Assembly: GCF_009833095.1 (NCBI RefSeq)
Contig: NZ_QRCB01000002.1
Coordinates: 1-64,000, forward strand
Origin: Nitrosomonas sp. JL21
Lineage (GTDB): Bacteria; Pseudomonadota; Gammaproteobacteria; Burkholderiales; Nitrosomonadaceae
Direction: 5' to 3'
DNA length: 64,000 nt
This document shows, one piece after another, positions 1 to 8,365 of this stretch; position 1 is the stretch's first letter, and each line of letters starts with the position of its first letter. The notes under the pieces are model-generated. The model did not search any database and had not been told where the DNA came from. It saw only the letters and a program-made list of their open reading frames with translations. Made by a program: the position numbers and the translations under genes.

Positions 1-19
1 TCGAAAAAGCCAGATCAGG

Positions 20-925
20 TCAACTGCTCAGTGATCCACCGACTTCCCCGTCGACATTCACCCAAAGATGCGGTAAACCCAGCGAATCGAGCCATTCCGC
101 GCCTTGTTTTTCCTTGAGCATCCCGATCGTGGATGCGCTGCCCGCAACGACACAAAATTCACCGACCACACTCACCGCTGCCATATAATTCACCGGCCAG
201 CCGGTTCTGGGATTCAATACATGGCCATAGCGCACGCCATTAAGCGTGATGCAGCGTTCGTAATCACCGCTGCTGGCCAATGCGCCCGAATGCAGCAATA
301 ACATTTTCAATACCCCACCAGGCTGGCGCGGATGCCGCACCGCGACCCGCCACGGACTGCCATCATCATGCGGGCCAATCACCTTGATATCTCCGCCCAG
401 ATTTACGATGCCGTGATGAATACCTGCTTCCCAGCACAACGAAGCAGCCCGGTCAACGGCATATTCCTTGACCACACCGCCAAAATCAATCTCCATCCCC
501 GGCACTGGGAACGCCAACCGTGGTCGTCGCCAACTCAGTTTGTGCCAGCCAATTTTCTCAAGTACCGACTGAATCATCTCGTCACCCGGAATAATATTCG
601 ACTTGAAATCCCAGGCTCGACGCAAAATTCCCGATGTAATATCGAATAACCCATCGCTTTGTTCATAGCAGGTCGCAGCGTAATCGAGCAATCCGGCTGT
701 TTCGTCATCCACCGTGATAGTCCCGCCGCGCGCAGCCACGCGGTTTATTTTCGACAAGAAACTATCCTGCCGATAACGCGAATACCGCGCCTCCAAACGA
801 TGCACGTCGTCCATCGCCGCCTCGGCTACCCGTCTGCCCATTCTGGAATTTCTGGCGTACAGTTGGATACTGCAGGGCGAACCCATCGCCTTGAAGTCAT
901 AGTGGTAGTAATTAAGGTGAGCCAT
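20..925 (-). CDS. apbE: ApbE-family FAD:protein FMN transferase
   Basis: ApbE enzymes move FMN from FAD onto a Ser/Thr of exported redox proteins. Family blocks are clear: AMGSPCSIQLY near the N-terminus, DFGGVVKEYAVD (the DxGGxxKGYAxD block), VNLGGDI, SGDYER and HVLNPRTGWP. Two oddities. First, there is no signal peptide: the ATG at 925 is preceded in frame by only 11 codons before a stop, none of them a start, so the protein as encoded seems cytoplasmic, whereas most ApbE proteins are exported lipoproteins. Second, the C-terminal metal-binding stretch, usually A-D-x-x-(S/A)-T, reads A-G-S-A-S-T (residues 261-266), so the usual Mg-binding Asp appears to be Gly. It is the last gene of a minus-strand row with DUF3570, DUF4266 and a TlpA-like protein, after a 178-bp gap. 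The family assignment is secure; activity is less certain. Confidence 0.9.
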   Translation of the reverse strand: MAHLNYYHYDFKAMGSPCSIQLYARNSRMGRRVAEAAMDDVHRLEARYSRYRQDSFLSKINRVAARGGTITVDDETAGLLDYAATCYEQSDGLFDITSGILRRAWDFKSNIIPGDEMIQSVLEKIGWHKLSWRRPRLAFPVPGMEIDFGGVVKEYAVDRAASLCWEAGIHHGIVNLGGDIKVIGPHDDGSPWRVAVRHPRQPGGVLKMLLLHSGALASSGDYERCITLNGVRYGHVLNPRTGWPVNYMAAVSVVGEFCVVAGSASTIGMLKEKQGAEWLDSLGLPHLWVNVDGEVGGSLSS

Positions 926-1103
926 ATCAGCTCGATATGTTGATATCGCTGAGGATTTTTAAAAGATGACGATCTGCATAATGCTTTGCCATTATGCCAT
1001 TAAATCAATAATTGGCAGGATAAGGTCATTGGATCAGAAGAGACTGAGATAGATAAACACAACTGTCAATCTTGGCGAAAATATCAAAATAAAACTATTA
1101 GGG

Positions 1104-3827
1104 TCAAAAATGGTAACTCCAAGTCGCTGCCAAAGATCCCTGGCGGTTCAACTGGAATCCGTTGAAATCGTTGCTGATCGGTTGCAACCATTCTATGCCG
1201 AAGCGGTTGCCGGCGAATCGGCCGGCTGGGATTCTGGCATTGACGCCGAATCCCATGTCCCAGAATTGCCCACCGTAATTCGATGGAAAATCCATCGGGC
1301 CCATGCGCGCGTTGAATTGGTCAAAATCCCGATGAATCCTATCCTGCCAGGTATATGCGCCGCGCACGGTGGCGGTCAGCCAATGCGTCAGATCGAATCC
1401 GCCCCAGGTCGTCGCCTGTACCATATCACCTAGGCGATAACCCGATTTGTTCTTTTCCTCCAGGCGCTTGATGCCACTCAACTGCGCGCCCCATGACCAA
1501 CGGCTTCTCTCTCCGACGTACGTCAGGCTCGGCATGAAATCCCAGGTGCCGCTCCCTAATTGCATGCCAAAATGAATCAATCCACCTTCCTCGGTATGCG
1601 TGCGGCGCATTTCAATATCGGTTTTACCAGTGGGCGCACTCAGGCCAAGATTGACGTGGATACGGTGTCCTGAGATGTCGAGCAATTTAACCAGAGAGGA
1701 GAAATATGTGTCGCTCAACGCGCCAGTTTCGTGCACCAAACCAGCATGGCTACTATGTGCGGCTGACCGCAGCGGATCTTTCACACCGGATAATTCTCGC
1801 AAATTCATATCCATATCCATGAATGTCGGCATCAACATCACATTCAGCCAACGCGTCGGCGCGTACATCAGATCGATCATGTGCATGCGCATGTCCATAT
1901 TGGCAGGCGTAAATTGACAATCCTGACCACTGCATCCTTGGTCGATGATGCGCTGATCAGCTGCTTTGTGAGTACCATGCATCATGTTTCCGCCAGTCCA
2001 GTTATACATGAACCGGTAGCCCGCCATAAAATCCCCGGCTTTATCGAGCATATGGCCAAACATGATTCCGGCAGGCGGTATCGTGTGATGGTGATGCGAT
2101 GCAGCATGGTTATGAGACATCGCGGAACTGTCCTGGCCACCCATCGGTGAAGAAGTGACGGGTTCGATATCGAATTTGACTGCCGCATTCGCGACATAAT
2201 AATCGAAATCGGTAAAGCTACTACTGCCGCCCCCGCCAATTTGCATCGAACCGGCACGCGTGTAATATTCAAAACCGGCTTCGAGTGCAACGCCTTTTGC
2301 CAATAATTTGCTCAGCACCACGCCGCCGCTCAATGCCCCGAATCCTGCCAGGCGATGGTCGCTGGAAAAATTTTTCGGCAATTGATAAGGAACGTATTTA
2401 GGCTGCAAGGTTTGGGCCACTGCATCATCAATCGCATTGCCATTCTGATCGACATAGCCAAACACGCCACTTCGAAAATATAAGGCGTCAGGATTGGTAG
2501 GATTGAAATAAATCTCTCGTCCCAAGCTATCAATCTGGGGTTTTTGATAAGTTTGTTGAGTGAACAAATAAGGCCGATAAAAACTGGCTGAATCCTGCGA
2601 GTAGTAACGGATCCGCGGCGTCAACGTCCAGCCGCTGCCAAGCGGTTGCACCCAACTGGCATCAAATGTATGCGTATTGACGCCCCAATCGTCGACCGAT
2701 AGGCGGTAACCCAGATGCATAGCTGCATTGAACGGACTGATGTAATGCACATATTTCGCATTGAGCGCAACCTGGTTACGAGTACCCGGCCGCTGTTCGA
2801 TGAACGCGCGCACTCTCCCGGTAACCGGTGTCGATAGACCATTGTTCAACTCGGCCGGGTCGACGAAAATGAACGACATCGCTTTGTACGGATTTTCCAG
2901 AAAGCCGCTGCTGTGTGTATAGCCGATACTGGCATCGATGTATGCATTCTTGGTCAATACCTGCGTCAGTCCAACATTGGCAACCCAATCCTGCCGATCA
3001 TCCCGTAAAATCTCTGAACTGCCACGGCGTACGATGTTCTGTATATACGCATCCTTATTGATATACGGTGATGAATCATGATCGAGGATGGCACCAATTT
3101 CACTGAAGGTATAGCCGCCATTGAATTTGACCGTAGTCAACTTCTGATTGAAATCGAGGCGGCCGCCGATATTGCCGAAACTGGATTTGTAGTCGCGCTC
3201 GCGCGAAAAACCACCCGCGACATTGATAGCGGCTTCGTTCCACTCGTGGCTCAAACCAAATGTGGCCTGACGACGCGTTTCCGGTGAAGCCGACACCATG
3301 ACCAATACCGAGCGAGGATCGACATCGCCGGTCAATTGCTTAGTGAACAGATCCCGTCCAATGGGGGTCAAATCGCGATTCAACAGCACATCGCTCTGGA
3401 GTATCGGAGAAGCACCTGCAACCACCCCGCCCTTACCAAAATATGCACGATTCCCGCCGGTAGTGGCCAATGGCGTTGAGGTGATCGGCGTCGCACCTGA
3501 CCAGGTATCCTGCGTATAGCTGAACGAAAACGTGGTGCGGTCGGTCAATGAGAATAACCCGCTGCCGTGCAGAACATCCGCAGTGATGGGCTTCAAACTG
3601 TGCGGCGCACCATAGAGATTGCGCTCGCCTTCCTGATAGCGGCTGTACTGGAAATTGATGCGCTCTTTCGCGCTGGCATGTCCCGGTGACAATAACAATC
3701 CGGGTAATACCAACGCCGCGCTGGTCAAGGCATGAAGCGCATGTTGGGAATGTACCGCTGATCCTGATGAATGATCAGACAACTTCCGGCAGCCACGGTA
3801 ACACTGCGGCTTTTTATTTCGATGCAA
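1104..3827 (-). CDS. DUF3570 protein fused to a second beta-barrel-like domain
   Basis: A 907-residue predicted outer-membrane protein. The start is TTG with an AAGG upstream; an export-like hydrophobic stretch (about residues 33-52) ends in HASA. Residues about 55-565 resemble DUF3570, with alternating aromatic/polar strands. Residues about 586-907 look like a second barrel-type domain of the kind grouped with phenol-degradation/transporter barrels, ending in the aromatic WSYHF typical of outer-membrane strands. A His-rich linker (HNH plus HHHH at residues 578-581) joins the two, followed by a Met-rich patch (MDMRMHM at 644-650). The sequence DTWSGAT at residues 107-113 matches the ApbE flavinylation consensus DxxSGAT, and apbE is the next gene downstream. 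Copper binding and flavinylation are inferences. About twice the usual DUF3570 length. Confidence 0.75.
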   Translation of the reverse strand: MHRNKKPQCYRGCRKLSDHSSGSAVHSQHALHALTSAALVLPGLLLSPGHASAKERINFQYSRYQEGERNLYGAPHSLKPITADVLHGSGLFSLTDRTTFSFSYTQDTWSGATPITSTPLATTGGNRAYFGKGGVVAGASPILQSDVLLNRDLTPIGRDLFTKQLTGDVDPRSVLVMVSASPETRRQATFGLSHEWNEAAINVAGGFSRERDYKSSFGNIGGRLDFNQKLTTVKFNGGYTFSEIGAILDHDSSPYINKDAYIQNIVRRGSSEILRDDRQDWVANVGLTQVLTKNAYIDASIGYTHSSGFLENPYKAMSFIFVDPAELNNGLSTPVTGRVRAFIEQRPGTRNQVALNAKYVHYISPFNAAMHLGYRLSVDDWGVNTHTFDASWVQPLGSGWTLTPRIRYYSQDSASFYRPYLFTQQTYQKPQIDSLGREIYFNPTNPDALYFRSGVFGYVDQNGNAIDDAVAQTLQPKYVPYQLPKNFSSDHRLAGFGALSGGVVLSKLLAKGVALEAGFEYYTRAGSMQIGGGGSSSFTDFDYYVANAAVKFDIEPVTSSPMGGQDSSAMSHNHAASHHHHTIPPAGIMFGHMLDKAGDFMAGYRFMYNWTGGNMMHGTHKAADQRIIDQGCSGQDCQFTPANMDMRMHMIDLMYAPTRWLNVMLMPTFMDMDMNLRELSGVKDPLRSAAHSSHAGLVHETGALSDTYFSSLVKLLDISGHRIHVNLGLSAPTGKTDIEMRRTHTEEGGLIHFGMQLGSGTWDFMPSLTYVGERSRWSWGAQLSGIKRLEEKNKSGYRLGDMVQATTWGGFDLTHWLTATVRGAYTWQDRIHRDFDQFNARMGPMDFPSNYGGQFWDMGFGVNARIPAGRFAGNRFGIEWLQPISNDFNGFQLNRQGSLAATWSYHF

Positions 3828-3897
3828 AATGACTTACCTTTTTTACCTGATTAATCCACCTTCCTGCTGGGTGAAGGATTAGGGATGGAGATTTGGC

Positions 3898-4149
3898 TCA
3901 ATAACAACCGCAGCCCCCGCCCCCCGATGTGGATTTATGGCTGGGAGCCGCTTCACGACTGCTGTAATTATGCGATTGGATTTCACTTTGCAGTGGATAC
4001 GGCTCCAATTCCATCTGCGGTTGGGCGAGGTTACCGCGCTCCCAGGGAGCTACATTCGCGCATCCTGTAAAGACGATACTCAATATCAACGCTTGCAGGA
4101 TAACAGGTAATATCTTCAGCTTAGAAAGAGAAGAGCAATTCTTAACCAT
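3898..4149 (-). CDS. small DUF4266-type lipoprotein
   Basis: An 83-residue protein with a hydrophobic signal (residues about 11-27) and a lipobox ending VFTGC, so a lipoprotein is expected. The C-terminus ends in a Gly run followed by CGCY; a GGGGCGC tail is the hallmark I associate with DUF4266 proteins encoded next to DUF3570. The start ATG has a weak GAGA ribosome site. It lies 34 bp downstream of the TlpA-like gene and 70 bp upstream of the DUF3570 gene, on the same strand. Function unknown; the terminal Cys pair could be a redox or metal site, which is inference. A small lipoprotein partner of the outer-membrane protein is the most reasonable reading. Confidence 0.7.
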   Translation of the reverse strand: MVKNCSSLSKLKILPVILQALILSIVFTGCANVAPWERGNLAQPQMELEPYPLQSEIQSHNYSSREAAPSHKSTSGGGGCGCY

Positions 4150-4183
4150 TGATTATTTCTCAATGAGATCAACATACCTCGGA

Positions 4184-4687
4184 CTATTCCGTCAATAACT
4201 GCGTGATCAATGCCCGTAATTGCTGTGATTCATCCGAGCGAAATCCCTGATGAATATGCCGTACATTGCCTTTCTTGTCGATCAGATATGACGTCGGCAT
4301 CGCCATTAATTCGAATACTTTGGCGCATTGCTTATTGCCATCGGCTACAATCGAAAAATCAACAGGATTATTCGCAATAAATGCCTGAGCATCAGCAATT
4401 TTTTCATCCAAATTGATACCAACCACATGCAACCCTTTATCCTTCAATTCATGTTCGAGCTGATTCAGGAACGGAAAGGATTTAACGCACGGCGGACACC
4501 AGGATGCCCAGAAATCCATATACACCACTTTTCCCTTCAATTCCTGCAGAGCAAAGGTTGATTTGCCATCCAATGTAGTCAATTGGCACGACTCTGAGGC
4601 CTGATCTAAATGCTCTGCATGAGATGTAAATCCGCCTAAGAGCAGTAATGGTATACACGAAAGAAAAACAATTAACTTATCCATCAT
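4184..4687 (-). CDS. TlpA/ResA-like periplasmic thioredoxin
   Basis: A 167-residue exported thioredoxin-fold protein. An N-terminal signal (residues about 1-24, ending SHA) is followed by the AhpC/TSA-redoxin fold with the active site WCPPC (residues 63-67) in FWASWCPPCVKSFP, and the cis-Pro loop MPTSYLID. This is the TlpA/ResA type, which usually reduces periplasmic disulfides, for example during heme or copper-site maturation. It is the first gene of the row leading to DUF4266, DUF3570 and apbE, and lies 56 bp downstream of a small secreted Cys-containing protein. Likely clients are the Cys-containing neighbours (inference). Confidence 0.9.
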   Translation of the reverse strand: MMDKLIVFLSCIPLLLLGGFTSHAEHLDQASESCQLTTLDGKSTFALQELKGKVVYMDFWASWCPPCVKSFPFLNQLEHELKDKGLHVVGINLDEKIADAQAFIANNPVDFSIVADGNKQCAKVFELMAMPTSYLIDKKGNVRHIHQGFRSDESQQLRALITQLLTE

Positions 4688-4743
4688 ATCAATACCTACA
4701 TAAAATCCTAAACGAATACAGATTCGAGCATCAAACTCAATAA

Positions 4744-5214
4744 TTATTGATAGTACAATACATTCGGTGCACTTGTTTCAGTGTGCACATCATTCGCAAT
4801 CGCTTTGCAATGGTAAGTAAAATTAAAGGTGCGCATCCCAGCGGCGGTTTTGTTGACTAACACTAGATAGTTTCCATTACCGCCATACACTCGAGCCTCA
4901 GGGCCAGGTTCTCCATCACCAGAGACTGGATCAGTAGCATTAGCAGCAAGGCGATCTTTAATTACTTGTACACTAAGAAATAAATTATCCTGTGGTGGCG
5001 AAAGATCTTCGACCTGTGCAACAAAATAATCCGTGGCAATATCCGTTCCCACAAGATTACTGCAATTAACAACTGCATATCCGATGAAACCGGCATTATC
5101 ACTATTCACATCCATCGGAATATTAGGTTCTTCATGAGCACTTGATAAAGTCATATACCCTAACAAAGCTATTCCAAAACCAGTAGCCAATAGCGTATTC
5201 ATTATTTTTTTCAT
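4744..5214 (-). CDS. small secreted protein with predicted N-terminal His, paralogue of the 8366-8833 gene
   Basis: A 156-residue exported protein I cannot assign to a named family. The signal peptide is predicted to end TLSSA (residues 22-26), leaving His27 as the first mature residue. The mature part has one Cys early (VVNCSNL) and one late in YHCKAIANDVHTETS. This C-terminal pattern, HCKx-N-VHTxTS, and the overall layout recur in the protein at 8366-8833 (VHCKTATNVHTGTS), so the two are diverged paralogues of about 155 residues. The two Cys probably form a disulfide. N-terminal His plus two further conserved His suggests metal binding, most simply copper; that is inference. A terminator (5352-5400) separates it from the upstream YcnI-like gene. 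Confidence 0.75.
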   Translation of the reverse strand: MKKIMNTLLATGFGIALLGYMTLSSAHEEPNIPMDVNSDNAGFIGYAVVNCSNLVGTDIATDYFVAQVEDLSPPQDNLFLSVQVIKDRLAANATDPVSGDGEPGPEARVYGGNGNYLVLVNKTAAGMRTFNFTYHCKAIANDVHTETSAPNVLYYQ

Positions 5215-5351
5215 GATTCTAATTCCTTAATTGTCAATTAATAGTTACTGTTTTTATTGTTAGATTTTTTGTACATTTATTTCAATTTCTCAAACCAAGA
5301 TTCAACATGAGCCTCCCACAACTGCCATTATTCATTTAACACATTTGGCTC

Positions 5352-5400
5352 GTTTCTAAAAAAACCTCGCTCCGATAAGGAAGGAGGGAGAGCGAGGTTT
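5352..5400 (-). terminator. rho-independent terminator of the 5443-6171 gene
   Basis: AAACCTCGCTC at 5362-5372 pairs perfectly with GAGCGAGGTTT at 5390-5400 (11 bp, 17-nt loop). Read on the minus strand the stem is followed by a run of T. It lies 43 bp beyond the stop of the YcnI-like gene and insulates it from the next small secreted gene. Confidence 0.85.
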
Positions 5401-5442
5401 CGTAACAAAATTGTATTATCTACAAAACCTATTCTTACATTC

Positions 5443-6171
5443 TTATTGAGGCCAAACTTGATTGCCTTCAAACTTGATAGGCATATCTCGATTGAGCTGT
5501 GCAGCCGATGGTTTGACCTCAACAGCGGTTCCAGTTCCTCCGCAACTTTCCGGTAATGCGCTGGTACGGGTAATGGTCAATGAAGCAGCGCCATCTTCTG
5601 TGCTGTCATAGGGAGTGCCCAATCCGGCCAATGTCCACTTATTGACGGTTTCATCGTTAAATCCGGAAATCGCGGTGATCTCACAAACATCCACGATCGA
5701 TACATGAAACTTGACACTTGCGGCGCATGAATCAGTTTTAATTGTAATGGCTCCTACTCGGAAGGGAATATATCCATTCAAATGATGCGGCAAAGAATTT
5801 CCACCGCCTGCCCAAAAACCGACGACATTACCGTTCGCATCAGTCTTCTCATCTTCAAAATTGAAGATAGCCCGGCTATAGTTTTTTTGAATTGAATTTC
5901 CCCAGTCGGCAAAATCAGTCAGAGCGCCAGTATGAGGTTGTCCGTCAACGGTAATCGTAGAATCCACACCATCGGGAAACACAACGCTGGTGCCGATCAC
6001 ATTGTGCTCTCCACACCCATGGCCAATGATGATATTGTTGGAGCTTCTCGCACCTTCCGGAACGCTTGGAAGCTCGAGCGTCGTATGCGCCAACACGCTT
6101 ACTCCCCCTATTGCTGCAGCCATACTGACCATTGAAACCGCCAAAAATTTTAATCCTTGTTTTTTACACAT
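5443..6171 (-). CDS. YcnI/DUF1775-like secreted protein 1 (predicted N-terminal His)
   Basis: A 242-residue exported protein. The signal peptide ends SVLA (residue 28), so the mature chain begins His29-Thr-Thr-Leu-Glu. The NNIIIGHGCGE segment and the VFPDG segment resemble the DUF1775/YcnI pattern (GC..s.T..v.iP.G). YcnI proteins bind Cu(II) through the mature N-terminal His; extending this here is inference. Four Cys (53, 149, 163, 210), Trp120 in VGFW and Trp240 in the C-terminal WPQ are shared with the paralogues at 6668 and 9609, as is PSAAQLNRDMPI. ATG with a strong AAGGGGG ribosome site. It is divergent from the 6668 gene, with two 17-bp palindromes between them. Confidence 0.8.
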   Translation of the reverse strand: MCKKQGLKFLAVSMVSMAAAIGGVSVLAHTTLELPSVPEGARSSNNIIIGHGCGEHNVIGTSVVFPDGVDSTITVDGQPHTGALTDFADWGNSIQKNYSRAIFNFEDEKTDANGNVVGFWAGGGNSLPHHLNGYIPFRVGAITIKTDSCAASVKFHVSIVDVCEITAISGFNDETVNKWTLAGLGTPYDSTEDGAASLTITRTSALPESCGGTGTAVEVKPSAAQLNRDMPIKFEGNQVWPQ

Positions 6172-6356
6172 TTTTTGCCCCCTTCTTCTAAATAATTTTT
6201 ACTTCCAAATAACCGCTAATCAATAAAACTTAAAATAAGTTAATTACATTGTTTTTTTAATAATTTAATCTCTCCAGTGCATGGAATGTATTCTTCTTCT
6301 ACTCTATATTCTCTACTCTGTAACTTGATTATCTGTTGCCATTTTTGAAATATCAA

Positions 6357-6373
6357 TGCGACAAATTGTCGCA
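6357..6373. promoter_or_regulatory. palindromic operator-like site A
   Basis: TGCGACAAATTGTCGCA is a perfect 8+1+8 inverted repeat in a divergent intergenic region. Sister sites lie at 6523-6539, 10559-10575 and 10688-10704. Probably bound by a dimeric regulator that I cannot name. Confidence 0.7.
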
Positions 6374-6522
6374 CCCCTATACGCATAATCCGCCACTCAA
6401 ACCTTATTAGAAAAATATCGTGTTTTTCGCTTGATTTCTTCTTACTTATCCAACGCTTGTTATTTTTTCTAAAACTTTCTAAATGAGATATTCATCGACA
6501 ATATATTCTAATCATTGCCAAC

Positions 6523-6539
6523 TGCGGCATTTTGCCGCA
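6523..6539. promoter_or_regulatory. palindromic operator-like site B
   Basis: TGCGGCATTTTGCCGCA is a perfect 7+3+7 inverted repeat with the same 17-bp frame as site A, 129 bp upstream of the YcnI-like gene at 6668. Confidence 0.7.
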
Positions 6540-6667
6540 TTGCCATTCACGGAACTATTGATGACAATACCCGTGCGCTCAATTGAAGTTTTATCAGCCT
6601 TTCTCACTTCTTTCTTTTCTGCATACAGTTTTTTATATCACAATAATATTCAATCGGAGAATGTGTA

Positions 6668-7426
6668 ATGCTCATACGTAAATTACTACTAACATCAAGC
6701 ATGATAATAATTTTGGCTGCAATTCAACATGCACAGGCTCACACAGTTTTGGAAGTCCCACAAATAACCGAGCAAAAAAGAAGCAGCAATAATATTGTGA
6801 TCGGCCACGGTTGTGGTGAGTCGCCAGTGATCGGCACCAGCGTCGTTATACCTGATGGCATTGATTCGACTATCACCACGGGCACCACTCAGGCAGGTGG
6901 TACCGATCCATATACTGGCACTCTCTCTAACTTCATAAATTGGGGTAACGCTATTCAATTGTTGCAAAATCGTTCGGTATTCAGTGAGCAAAATGAAAAA
7001 ACCGATAGCCTTGGTAATGTCGTAGGATTTTGGTCGGGCGGCGGAAAGGGTGTAGCCGCTAATCTCAATGCATATATCCCTTTCACCATTAGCGCCCTTT
7101 TTGTGGAACCTAGTTCATGCGCTAAAAGCGTACGGTTCGACGTGGCCATCGTTGATGTATGCAAAATAACCCCAATCACCGATATTAATGATGACACAGC
7201 AGTAAGTTTATGGACACCCGCTGTCGGTTCCAAATATGATGGTGTAGAGGGTGGTCATGCCTTCAATTCTCCAGCTTTTTTGACTATAAATCGGGATTTG
7301 ACAGTCAATCCCCTACCAGAAACCTGTGGTGAAGGATTACATGTATACGTAAGACCTTCTGCTGCTCAGATTGATCGCGATATGCCCATTATTTTCGATG
7401 GCACGCAGATTTGGCCACAACCTTAA
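6668..7426 (+). CDS. YcnI/DUF1775-like secreted protein 2 (predicted N-terminal His)
   Basis: A 252-residue exported paralogue of the proteins at 5443-6171 and 9609-10361. The signal ends AQA (residue 24), giving a mature start His25-Thr-Val-Leu-Glu. The shared blocks are all present: RSSNNIVIGHGCGE, VIPDG, DSLGNVVGFWSGGG, SCAKSVRF, VDVCKI, PETCGEG and PSAAQIDRDMPI, ending in WPQP. Four conserved Cys probably form two disulfides. ATG at 6668 with a GGAGA about 6 bp upstream. It is divergent from copy 1; site B lies 129 bp upstream. A periplasmic or secreted copper-binding role is inferred from the family and the predicted N-terminal His. The copies have diverged enough to suggest distinct roles rather than recent duplication. 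Confidence 0.8.
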   Translation: MLIRKLLLTSSMIIILAAIQHAQAHTVLEVPQITEQKRSSNNIVIGHGCGESPVIGTSVVIPDGIDSTITTGTTQAGGTDPYTGTLSNFINWGNAIQLLQNRSVFSEQNEKTDSLGNVVGFWSGGGKGVAANLNAYIPFTISALFVEPSSCAKSVRFDVAIVDVCKITPITDINDDTAVSLWTPAVGSKYDGVEGGHAFNSPAFLTINRDLTVNPLPETCGEGLHVYVRPSAAQIDRDMPIIFDGTQIWPQP

Positions 7427-7462
7427 GAAACCCTCAAGTGACGATTGCACACGGTCAAGCCC

Positions 7463-7534
7463 GGTGAAACCAAATATAGAGGCTCATTTACAGTCAACCA
7501 GTAACCGTCTTTTGCCTAATATATTTGGTTCGCC
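7463..7534. repeat. imperfect long-range inverted repeat
   Basis: ACCAAATATA at 7469-7478 and TATATTTGGT at 7520-7529 are exact complements; pairing extends outward to about 15 bp with one bulge. It lies in the 176-bp gap between the YcnI-like gene and the PEP-CTERM gene. It lacks a T-run and is not an obvious terminator; it may fold as an mRNA 3' or 5' structure. Confidence 0.4.
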
Positions 7535-7602
7535 TAGCTTGATCGCTGCTCACTTTCTTTTCAAAGGCTCCCTACCTTTCATTTCTTAAATATGGAGGAA
7601 GA

Positions 7603-8265
7603 ATGATAACCAATCGATTCATATCCTATGCATGTGTGTTCTCATTGAGCAGTGTCACTGGTAGCGCTTTTGCCACGATGACGTATCTCGATGAAGCATC
7701 GTTTACTTCCGCCCTGGGCGGCGCCACCACTACTCTTGAAAGTTTTGAAGAACCCCCTGTCGACAATTCATCACCACTTGTATTTCCTACGGTTGAAGTG
7801 TCTTGCGACGGTTCAGAATGGTGCTCCGGTTTTTTTGGTACCTCGACCGTAATGCCGACGGATGGTTCGTTCGGGGTGTATTTTTCAACTCCCGACAGCA
7901 TTACGTTCACTTTTTCATCGCCGATCACGGCATTCGCAATCGATGTGGGCGATCTGGGCACGCGCGGCGCAACGGATTTCAGCGCCACCCTATCCAACGG
8001 TAACTCGGCAACGCTATTCACTGGCTTTACCGGCACACCAGATAATCAGGCGTTTGTGGGTTTGATTGATACCACGGAGTTCACTTCCATCACTTTTCAA
8101 GGTTCGGCGCCCAATGATGGCATTTATTTTGACAGCATGCAGACCGCACTGGTGACGGCGGTTCCCGAACCCCATACCTATGCGCTGCTATTAGCTGGTT
8201 TGGGATTATTGGGAATGACGCATTTTCAAAAACGCCAGACAGGCACGGCAGCAATCCAGCAATAA
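7603..8265 (+). CDS. PEP-CTERM sorting-domain exoprotein
   Basis: A 220-residue exported protein. A signal peptide (residues about 1-24, ending AFA) precedes a Ser/Thr/Gly-rich beta-type body with TFSSPITAFAIDVGDLG, common in PEP-CTERM proteins. The tail VPEPHTYALLLAGLGLLG, then basic FQKRQ, is the three-part PEP-CTERM signal: Pro-Glu-Pro motif, hydrophobic helix and basic cluster. That signal is processed by exosortase EpsH/XrtA and usually marks proteins associated with exopolysaccharide or biofilm; no exosortase lies in the window. Strong GGAGGAAG ribosome site right before ATG. Followed by a bidirectional terminator. Confidence 0.9.
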   Translation: MITNRFISYACVFSLSSVTGSAFATMTYLDEASFTSALGGATTTLESFEEPPVDNSSPLVFPTVEVSCDGSEWCSGFFGTSTVMPTDGSFGVYFSTPDSITFTFSSPITAFAIDVGDLGTRGATDFSATLSNGNSATLFTGFTGTPDNQAFVGLIDTTEFTSITFQGSAPNDGIYFDSMQTALVTAVPEPHTYALLLAGLGLLGMTHFQKRQTGTAAIQQ

Positions 8266-8286
8266 AGCTTTCTATCTTTGTCAATG

Positions 8287-8321
8287 AAAAAATCCCAATG
8301 AGCAATGCTCATTGGGATTTT
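8287..8321. terminator. bidirectional rho-independent terminator
   Basis: A perfect 15-bp stem (8289-8303 with 8307-8321) with a 3-nt loop, between the convergent PEP-CTERM gene and the small secreted gene at 8366. T-runs flank both sides, so it can serve both strands. Confidence 0.9.
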
Positions 8322-8365
8322 GCTTTAAACGCGATGATAATAATGCTACTGCAAGAGCACAATTA

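Larger units (their letters stand above)
6172..6667. other. divergent intergenic region with two palindromic sites
   Basis: 496 bp between two divergent YcnI-like genes. It is AT-rich and I see no credible gene in it; a 61-codon plus-strand frame at 6483 covers one palindrome and has no recognisable product. Its notable content is the 17-bp palindromes at 6357-6373 and 6523-6539, 186 and 129 bp from the start codons of the flanking genes. I looked for -24/-12 sigma-54 elements and did not find a convincing one. Confidence 0.7.

Noticed and set aside
2-943. Plus-strand frames of 65-105 codons opposite apbE
   Set aside because: Antisense shadows; the minus-strand frame carries all ApbE motifs.
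6172-6667. Sigma-54 promoters next to the 17-bp palindromes
   Set aside because: No GG-N10-GC element with an acceptable context was found between the palindromes and the genes.
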